Positions 57,561-64,000 of a DNA stretch of 64,000 nucleotides are shown here, piece by piece. The notes beneath the pieces were generated by a model. That model saw only the letters and a list, made by a program, of their open reading frames with translations. It was not told where the DNA came from and did no database searches. The stretch is taken from positions 3,159,177-3,223,176 of the forward strand of contig OY752143.1 of NCBI GenBank assembly GCA_963573315.1, read 5' to 3'. How positions within the stretch are numbered: the first letter of the stretch is position 1; the number at the start of each line of letters is the position of its first letter. This DNA is from Entomortierella parvispora. Lineage: Eukaryota > Mortierellomycota > Mortierellomycetes > Mortierellales > Mortierellaceae. The position numbers were made by a program, and so were the translations under genes.

Positions 57561-58640
57561 TTGACGACAACGGTACTCTCGGTCTTTTTTGCAGTAGGAT
57601 GGAGTCTTTGGCAAAAAAAGGTCAAGTGATCACGGTGAACTGAAGAAGTTGACGTGCCAAGAGCTGATAGTTTCTGCAAACATTTGATCCGCTGCATAGG
57701 TTTACAGTAGACAAGAAATGCCATTCCAGGTCGATGCGGATCTTCTCGCTTGAACCCCAGCAATTGACATGAACGGTCGTTGTGATATTTCCAAGCAGCT
57801 GTCTTGGGATTGAATACCCATTAACCCACTCCGATGACGAGGATATCAAGGAATAGCAGGAAATTATCATCCTTTTATTTTTGTTCTTTTCTTGGTATTT
57901 GGAGGCAACGGAGGTCAGACCTTTCTCTGAAAGGATGGGACTAATCACGCAAGTTAAGGTACTGTAATTGAATGTTGGCTGTCTTGTCGAATCGCGTATG
58001 GAACGAGAAGAAACATCACTGAGGTGCTAACGTTCATTTTGCCGCGCCATGATGCCTTGGTCCTAGTCGTATGAAGACCTACCCTGAGTCGTGTGGTCGC
58101 TACACGTTCATCTCTCCTCGGCTCGGGGTAGAGTACCGAATACTCTATCGTCCGCGGGTATCATTCCTTGTCTGGGTGGATATATCTCTGCTGGTTCTTT
58201 TTTCTACTGTAAGATTGTAAGATGCTTGCGACACCAGAGCAGAAAGGTAGCGCTAGTAACTAGGCCTGCAGGGGCCTGCAGGGGGGTAAGACTTTCTGTT
58301 CTTTCAGCAATATCCCTCTCTGCATCTCTGTACCAAGGTATTCCCGGTGTTTCCTTCATCTGAATTTGTCTTGGTGTTGACTGGTGCCTTATTCCAGACA
58401 TACGCTCATCCTTCTTTAGATCAAGACTACTCTTTTCTTCTTTGAGGTCTTTGCTCGCCGTGATACCCTGCGCCTGTCGCTCTGGTTGCCAACAAGGGCG
58501 AGACGAAGCGCTGGACGCAACTGAGGTCGGCTGTGGTCTGTCTGACCTTCACCCTGATCCTGACCCTGACCATCGGACGTGTGGGTCGATGGACGAGAAC
58601 CAAAAAAATCATTTTTCGCGTTTTTTGTCCGTCGGACCAG
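57561..58640. other. Subtelomeric sequence, no gene seen
   Basis: No domain found in any frame. It includes two tandem copies of an 11-bp GCCTGCAGGGG unit near 58264-58285. From about 58400 the + strand becomes pyrimidine-rich. Confidence 0.4.
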
Positions 58641-58755
58641 CAGCAGACGGTGGTCCGTTTTCTTTGTCCTTCTTCCTTCGTTTTCTTCCCTTCTTGTTTC
58701 TTCTTCCGCGTCCTTGTTCCTTCCTGCCCTCTGCTGCATCTGTTTTCCCCTCTTC

Positions 58756-58907
58756 CTCTGCATCTCTCTTCTTCCTCTGCGTCTCTCTTCTTCCCCTCTG
58801 CATCTCTCTTCTTCCCCTCTGCATCTCTCTTCTTCCCCTCTGCATCTCTCTTCTTCCCCTCTGCATTTCTCTTCTTCCCCTCTCATCTCTCTTCTTCCCC
58901 TTTGCAT
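58756..58907. repeat. 21-bp minisatellite, CTCTGCATCTCTCTTCTTCCC type
   Basis: About seven tandem copies with minor changes (GCGT for GCAT in one, a deletion in the last copies). The 21-bp length keeps reading frames open across copies. Confidence 0.9.
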
Positions 58908-59204
58908 TCTCTCTCTCTTTCTCTCTTCCTCTACATCATCACCTCTGCATCTTCCCGCATTATCTCCTTCAGATCTTCCCTCTTCATCTGTCGTCTTCCC
59001 CTCTGCGTCTTCCATCTGCAACTGTCATCTTCCCCTCTGCATCTTCCCCTCGCATCTTCGCTCTTCATCTCTCTTCCGTGCATCCTTCTTTCTGCCGCCT
59101 GCTTCCTCGTCTTTTTTCCTCCCCTCTTCCTTCTTCCCGTCTTCTGCATTCTTCTTCTCGTTGCATCCCTCTTCTCTCTGTATCCTCGTCTTTCTTCTTC
59201 TTTC

Positions 59205-59255
59205 CTCCCTTCTTCCTTCCTCCCTTCTTCCTTCCTCCCTTCTTCCTTCCTCCCG
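59205..59255. repeat. 15-bp pyrimidine tandem repeat
   Basis: Three copies of a TTCTTCCTTCCTCCC unit within the pyrimidine tract. Confidence 0.85.
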
Positions 59256-59411
59256 TCTTCTGCATGCTTCTTCTCTGCTTTGCATCCCTCTTCTCTCTGC
59301 GTCCTTCTTTCGTGCATCCATCTTCTGCGCATCCTTTCTGCCTCAATCTCTTCTCACTGCTCACATCCCTCTTCCTCTCTTGTTCTCGTCTTCCCCCCTC
59401 TGCCCGCGTCC

Positions 59412-59592
59412 TTCTTCCCTCTGCCCTCATCCTTCTTCCCTCTGCCCTCATCCTTCTTCCCTCTGCCCTCATCCTTCTTCCCTCTGCCCTCATCCTTCTT
59501 CCCTCTGCCCTCATCCTTCTTCCCTCTGCCCTCATCCTTCTTCCCTCTGCCCTCATCCTTCTTCCCTCTGCCCTCATCCTTCCTCCCTCTGC
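59412..59592. repeat. 21-bp minisatellite, CTCTGCCCTCATCCTTCTTCC type
   Basis: About eight near-perfect tandem copies. It is the most homogeneous of the local arrays, so probably the youngest, and it is related in layout to the array at 58756-58907. Confidence 0.92.
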
Positions 59593-60047
59593 CCGTGTCC
59601 TTGTCCCTCTGCTTCCCTGGCTCTTCCTCTTCTGTCTCCTTCTCTGTCTGTGCATACTTCGTCCTCCCTCTGTCAGCGCCCATCTTGTCTGTAACCCGTC
59701 CGTCTCTCTCTATGTGCCTCCATCTGCACACGTTCATCTTCCCTCTGTCTTCGTCCCTCATCTTCCATTTGTATTCATCCCCTCCTTCTGCTTGCATCTC
59801 TCATCCTCCCTCTGACTTTATCCATCTTTTTTCTACCTGGATCCATCTTGTTGTTGTCTTCATCTGTGTTCATCCTTCAGCCCCTTCTGCATCTGTCGGC
59901 CTCTGAACAACCACTCTGCTTTCCTGTGCTCTCTTTCCTGTTTTGTTTGCTTTTTGGTTTGCTTTTTTGTTTGCTTTTGTCACTCCCGCGTCTCTCGTCT
60001 GTTTTCTCCCTCTTGTTTTCTGCTGCCCACTTGTCTGCCCTGTCTCT

Positions 60048-60165
60048 CCCTCTTGTGTCTTCCCTCTTGTGTCTTCCCTCTTGTGTCTTCCCTCTTGTGT
60101 CTTGTCTCCCTCTTGTGTCTTGTCTCCCTCTTGTGTCTTGTCTCCCTCTGGTGTCTTGTGTCTTG
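60048..60165. repeat. CTTGTGTCTT-based short tandem repeats
   Basis: Interleaved 14- and 19-bp units built on CCCTCTTGTGTCTT and CCCTCTTGTGTCTTGTCT. This closes the pyrimidine tract. Confidence 0.85.
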
Positions 60166-60200
60166 TCTACCCTCTTGTCTCCTTGTGCCCCTCTTGACAG

Positions 60201-62050
60201 CCCTCTCCCTCTTGGTGCACTCGACCCCAGTTGAACCTTTCGCCTCTCTTTATCCTTTGTTCAGGACCGACGGTTGCTTTGCACTCTTTTTGTGTGCTCT
60301 TGACCAACAGAACAAAAAAACAAACGACTTCCTTCTTTCTCGCTCGCAGACGTTGTCCTCTCCCCTATTCACTTTGTTGTAAAGCCAGACCTTGCCTTCT
60401 CAATTGACTGCCACATAAAGCTCGCCCCATCTAACAGCGTCCATCCCTATGATCTAAGAACAACTCGCGACAAACTTGAAGCTACAAATCCAGGCATGCG
60501 CGCCTGTTGGGTAAGTAGCCTAGCACCGCTATTGCTCTCCCTACTTGTTTTCTTGTCTTTCCTCTTGACTTGTACTATGAAAGCTCCTTTAAATAAAGAA
60601 ACACACTTGCCAGCTGCATGAACTGTACTCACTTCACCTGTACGAATGTGTGTGTGGCGAAGATGCGCTCACGGGATGGCGTGGACGGGGTGGCTTGGGA
60701 CACTTCAACTCAGGGGCATTCCTATAACACTGAGTGTCGAACTGACAGACGGAAGCTTCTCTTCCTCCCTGATTTCTCCCGTCTGTCAGTTCGACACTCA
60801 GTGTTGAACCCTTGGGTCAGTTCGAGGTTGGCTGCTGGGCTTCATCTTCTCAGTTTGACAATGAGTGTTGAACATGCATGCCTGGAGATTGGTCATTTAC
60901 TTTCATCTACTTTCATCTAGTCTGTTTCGACCATCTGCGCTGAACGTGCGCTCCATCTGACAGCGAGCCGACTCATTCCAACTGGCCACTTCGACAATCT
61001 GGCTCAAAGTCGAAGCTGCAAAGCTGGTGTTGGCAACCTCTCTGTCCAGAGAAGGTCGTGGACCTTGAACTTCGTAGTCTGGACGCTGTAGATAGCTTGC
61101 TTCTGTTGTCTTGGCCTCTCAGTGCCACTTGTTGACTGGGTTCTTCCTCTCTTTCTTCGTTTCTCTGCTACAAGAGTACTGCGGCGCAGTTCGACGGCCT
61201 TGGTGAGTACGGTGCTGCCATTATGAACCCTACCACTCTATCTACGCCTGTTTGGCTATCTGTTGACCTTGCCATATTGCCATAGCCTCAACAGCAACTG
61301 TCGCAGCCCCATAGACTCTTATGTATCTTGCTACCATAATACAGAGATGTCTTTCGCTGCTCCTCTTGTCGTTGTCTCTCTCCTGTCTCTTCTTGCCAGA
61401 CTCCACTGTGGACTTGCTGACTGCGTTGTGGTCGCCATAGTAGCCGCATTGATACGAGGTACACCTCCCTCAGCTTAATACACAAACTGCATCCTTGACT
61501 TATCCCTGTCTTTGTACCGCTCTGCTTTGGCTAGCTATGTTTTCCTTTTGTTTGGCTGTGAACGTACGCCAATGGCTTCTTGCTCTTCCATCCATGATAG
61601 TCTAGAGACTCTGGATCCGCCTTTACTCTCACTGTTTCCACTGCAGAACTTGTGCTGGGTCAACAGTACTTGCGGCGATTGTCGAGTGTTTCGGCCTCAA
61701 TTGCTGCAGTTGAATCCTCAAGTCTCGTGAGAAAAGATGCGACTTCCTGAGCAAGCTGCACAGGTTATTGCCATCGTTCGATCTTTATGTTGCCTCTTCT
61801 ATCGCTTCAACAAACATGTGTGTGCGACACATATCGTCCAGCGATGTAACTGAACTCACTCTATCAATAGGTTTCGCTGTAGCAACTTGGAAACAGCTCA
61901 TCAACTGCCTTTGATATCACTCCCAGTCTCAATCCCGGCATTACTATCCTTGTTCCGTTCTTTCCAAGTGAAAGTCATTTCACACCGGCTCGTAAACTCG
62001 GGATACGCAAAATAATGGTCTCTTTCATCTTAAAAGTAAAAATGTAAACA
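60201..62050. other. Subtelomeric sequence between pyrimidine tract and satellite
   Basis: No supported gene. Contains the hairpin listed separately and several imperfect copies of its arm (for example near 60853-60876, with GAGTGTTGAAC). Composition is balanced, unlike the flanking arrays. Confidence 0.4.
60726..60805. repeat. Perfect 27-bp inverted repeat with 26-nt loop
   Basis: Arms 60726-60752 and 60779-60805 are exact reverse complements (arm core CACTGAGTGTCGAACTGACA). The spacer is C/T-rich with a central AAGCTT. No tRNA-like features and no flanking terminal duplication were found. Confidence 0.92.
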
Positions 62051-63490
62051 GTAATTGATCAGAAACGGCGGTGGCTATGGTCTATGTTCTCTTGCAACTG
62101 GCAACTCCATGATTAACACTACCTTCACGAGTGATTATCATTGGTCTCTTCTATCGAGATCTAGGGATATCATCGTTCGACTTTCATCTATTGCGACATT
62201 TTTTTTTTTTTTTTTTTGCAATTACTCCAGCGGTGACAAAACAACTGGCGATATTGCATGCCAATCTGAATGTCGTTGATAGCGGCTATCGCTACTGGTG
62301 GATCTGATGACTCAGAGCAGGATAGATTTGAAGTTAATGCCGTCTAAAAAAACAAAGATGAACATTTTGCTAAGCAAATTGCTCCACGTCCGATCTATCA
62401 ATCAGCGGTGTTACTGAATGAACAGGATAGGCTTAAAGGGGCTTCACTGTTCATATGATTTTCATTGCCATCCGCGAAGGAGATCATAAGAAGATGAAAT
62501 TCACTTGTGAAAAAAAACAAAATTCTACCATCAATTGCGGCTGATCTACAAGATCAATTGACAACGATCTTGATGGAATAGAAAGCTATCGTTGGTGGCT
62601 TTAGTTGCATATGACTTGTGTTCCATTCTCTACAGTGCGTCTGGAGATAATGGTGTTCAAAATAATTTCCAATATTTATTCGATCAGCAATTGCTCAAGA
62701 GCTGGCATAAGTAGTGGCGAACGTTTTGATGTAAAAACAACCTCTCATGAATGCCTACCAGTGGGTTCTTTGATCGATAATCTTAACTAAATAGATGTGG
62801 CGAAAAAGAAGACACAAAATATGTCGATTAAATTTTCGACAAGCAATTGTTCGAGATCCACCTTGTGATTCGACTATGCACTTGGAGCCACAGAAAGCGC
62901 TCATCAGTGTCTATCATCATCATTCAGTACTCTTTGAAGTCTTCAAGGTGCTTCTGGAGGAATGACATCCGAAAAGTTATAATGAAAAATAGTCTATTAA
63001 GACAGGCAATTGATGAAGATCTACGTTACGAACTCTCAATTTTTTTACAGCATCACAAAGGTTCGCTTCTCAGTCGTGGCTGTTCTTACCATTGAAGGTG
63101 TGTGACTCATAGAAATCGTGAAAATGATATTTGAAAATTTTGATCAGTAAAATTTTGATCATCAATTGCTCAAGATCGGCCCGATCAAATGCTGCAGTTT
63201 TACAGGCAGTCGAAAGCCCTTGCAATGATGTATCTTGGCACACAATAAGAACCGGTGTCTTTTGAGCTGATCCAGAGAAACAGCTACTCAAATATTTCCA
63301 TTTTAGGAAATATTTTGAGGAATTACTCCAGATCTTTGTAAATAAGGAGCAAACTTAATATATGGGCACAAAGGCACAACCTAGGGCTACCGTTGGGTAC
63401 AATATAAGGTAGGTTTACTTCACTGCATCTTGAAATAATGCCCTTCAAATATTCCTGCAATCTGCCTCTATCCAATGCAATTCCGGAAAA
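62051..63490. repeat. Degenerate subtelomeric satellite, ~158-bp period
   Basis: A core of GCAATTG-type sequence, often followed by CTCAAGATC or similar and preceded by an A/T-rich stretch, recurs at about 62051, 62218, 62374, 62531, 62697, 62843, 63006, 63162, 63320 and 63478. Intervals are 146-167 bp with a mean near 158. Sequence between cores is highly diverged. No ORF of interest. A 19-T run sits just before the second core. Confidence 0.65.
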
Positions 63491-63603
63491 CTTTGTAACC
63501 AAACAATTTCAAACTTTATTTCATTATTTCTTTTTAAAGAAATGTGTAATGATAGCCAGACCATTTGTAGATCAATTGTGACACTTTAGGGTTTATCCTT
63601 GAA

Positions 63604-64000
63604 ATTTAGGGGTTTTTAGGGTTTTTAGGGGTTTTTTAGGGTTTTTTAGGGTTTTTTAGGGTTTTTTTAGGGTTTTTTAGGGTTTTTTAGGGTTTTTTAG
63701 GGTTTTTTAGGGTTTTTTAGGGTTTTTTAGGGTTTTTTAGGGTTTTTAGGGTTTTTTAGGGTTTTTTAGGGTTTTTTAGGGTTTTTTTAGGGTTTTTTAG
63801 GGTTTTTTAGGGTTTTTTAGGGTTTTTTAGGGTTTTTTAGGGTTTTTTAGGGTTTTTTAGGGTTTTTTAGGGTTTTTTAGGGTTTTTTAGGGTTTTTTAG
63901 GGTTTTTTAGGGTTTTTTAGGGTTTTTTAGGGTTTTTTAGGGTTTTTTAGGGTTTTTTAGGGTTTTTTAGGGTTTTTTTAGGGTTTTTTAGGGTTTTTTT
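63604..64000 (+). repeat. Telomere repeat array, unit TTTTTTAGGG
   Basis: About 39 tandem copies of a 10-base unit with six T, one A and three G. A few units have five or seven T (for example near 63662 and 63743), and some proximal units have AGGGG. The G-rich strand runs 5' to 3' toward the window end, as expected for a right chromosome arm. Proximal degenerate units start at about 63588 (TTTAGGG). Confidence 0.93.

Larger units (their letters stand above)
58640..60200. other. Polypyrimidine tract with embedded minisatellites
   Basis: Over about 1.5 kb nearly every + strand base is C or T, so all three + frames and several minus frames stay open for hundreds of codons. Their translations are simple Ser/Phe/Leu/Pro repeats on + and Arg/Glu/Gly/Lys repeats on -. 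I treat these as non-coding. Confidence 0.7.

Noticed and set aside
58756..59592. CRISPR-like array
   Set aside because: Units are contiguous 21-bp minisatellites with no unique spacers, in a eukaryotic subtelomere.
58931..59797. Arg/Glu/Lys-rich minus-strand frames
   Set aside because: They are the reverse complement of the same pyrimidine tract and follow its repeat units exactly.
58442..59906. Two overlapping 457-codon open frames and a 371-codon frame on the + strand
   Set aside because: Near-pure C/T sequence with 21-bp repeats has no stop codons in any + frame. The translations are simple repeats with no domain.
62199..62217. The 19-T run as a poly(A) tail of a retroelement
   Set aside because: No reverse transcriptase or target-site duplication next to it, and it sits at a satellite core position.

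Overview
This window is the right-hand end of a chromosome from a filamentous early-diverging fungus. Mortierellomycota (Mortierella/Linnemannia-like) is the best guess. The genes have short GT-AG introns, mostly 50 to 205 bases. The gene set combines fungal housekeeping genes (GH47 mannosidase, SCH9-type kinase, HIR1, SYG1/XPR1) with families abundant in Mortierellomycetes: class C GABA-B-like GPCRs, leucine-rich F-box proteins and Crinkler (CRN) proteins. I rebuilt exon chains by hand by joining GT-AG sites that keep frame. They are models, not transcripts.

Layout. Bases 1-50,000 are gene-dense. In order they carry: GH47 alpha-1,2-mannosidase (+) converging on a secreted Shewanella-like phosphatase (-); an SCH9-like C2/AGC kinase (+); tRNA-Asn(GTT); a small membrane protein (-); an F-box/LRR protein (-); tRNA-Leu(CAA); a flavin/Baeyer-Villiger-type monooxygenase (+); the histone chaperone HIR1 (+); a Gfd2/YDR514C-like RNase H-fold protein (+); a Ser/Ala-rich protein (-); an 11-exon class C GPCR (-); 2.7 kb with no gene; a mitochondrial-type membrane protein (+); an IPT/TIG-ankyrin protein (+); an 878-residue tail-anchored-looking protein (-); a pseudokinase-ankyrin fusion (-); a decayed F-box gene (+); and the SYG1/XPR1 phosphate exporter (+).

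Bases 50,000-64,000 are subtelomeric. They hold one intact CRN gene (-), an array of decaying ~199-bp repeats, a 127-bp tandem duplication, a CRN relic in the opposite orientation, about 1.9 kb of almost pure pyrimidine with 21-bp minisatellites, a perfect 27-bp hairpin, a degenerate satellite with a core motif about every 158 bp, and a terminal telomere array. The telomere unit is TTTTTTAGGG (T6AG3), not the usual fungal TTAGGG.

Functional themes. Nutrient and signal sensing genes cluster loosely here (SCH9 kinase, class C GPCR, SPX/EXS phosphate exporter, pseudokinase-ankyrin scaffold), but nothing in the sequence shows co-regulation. The least explained material is the telomere unit, the periodic satellite, the pseudokinase fusion and the GPCR's PH-like tail.
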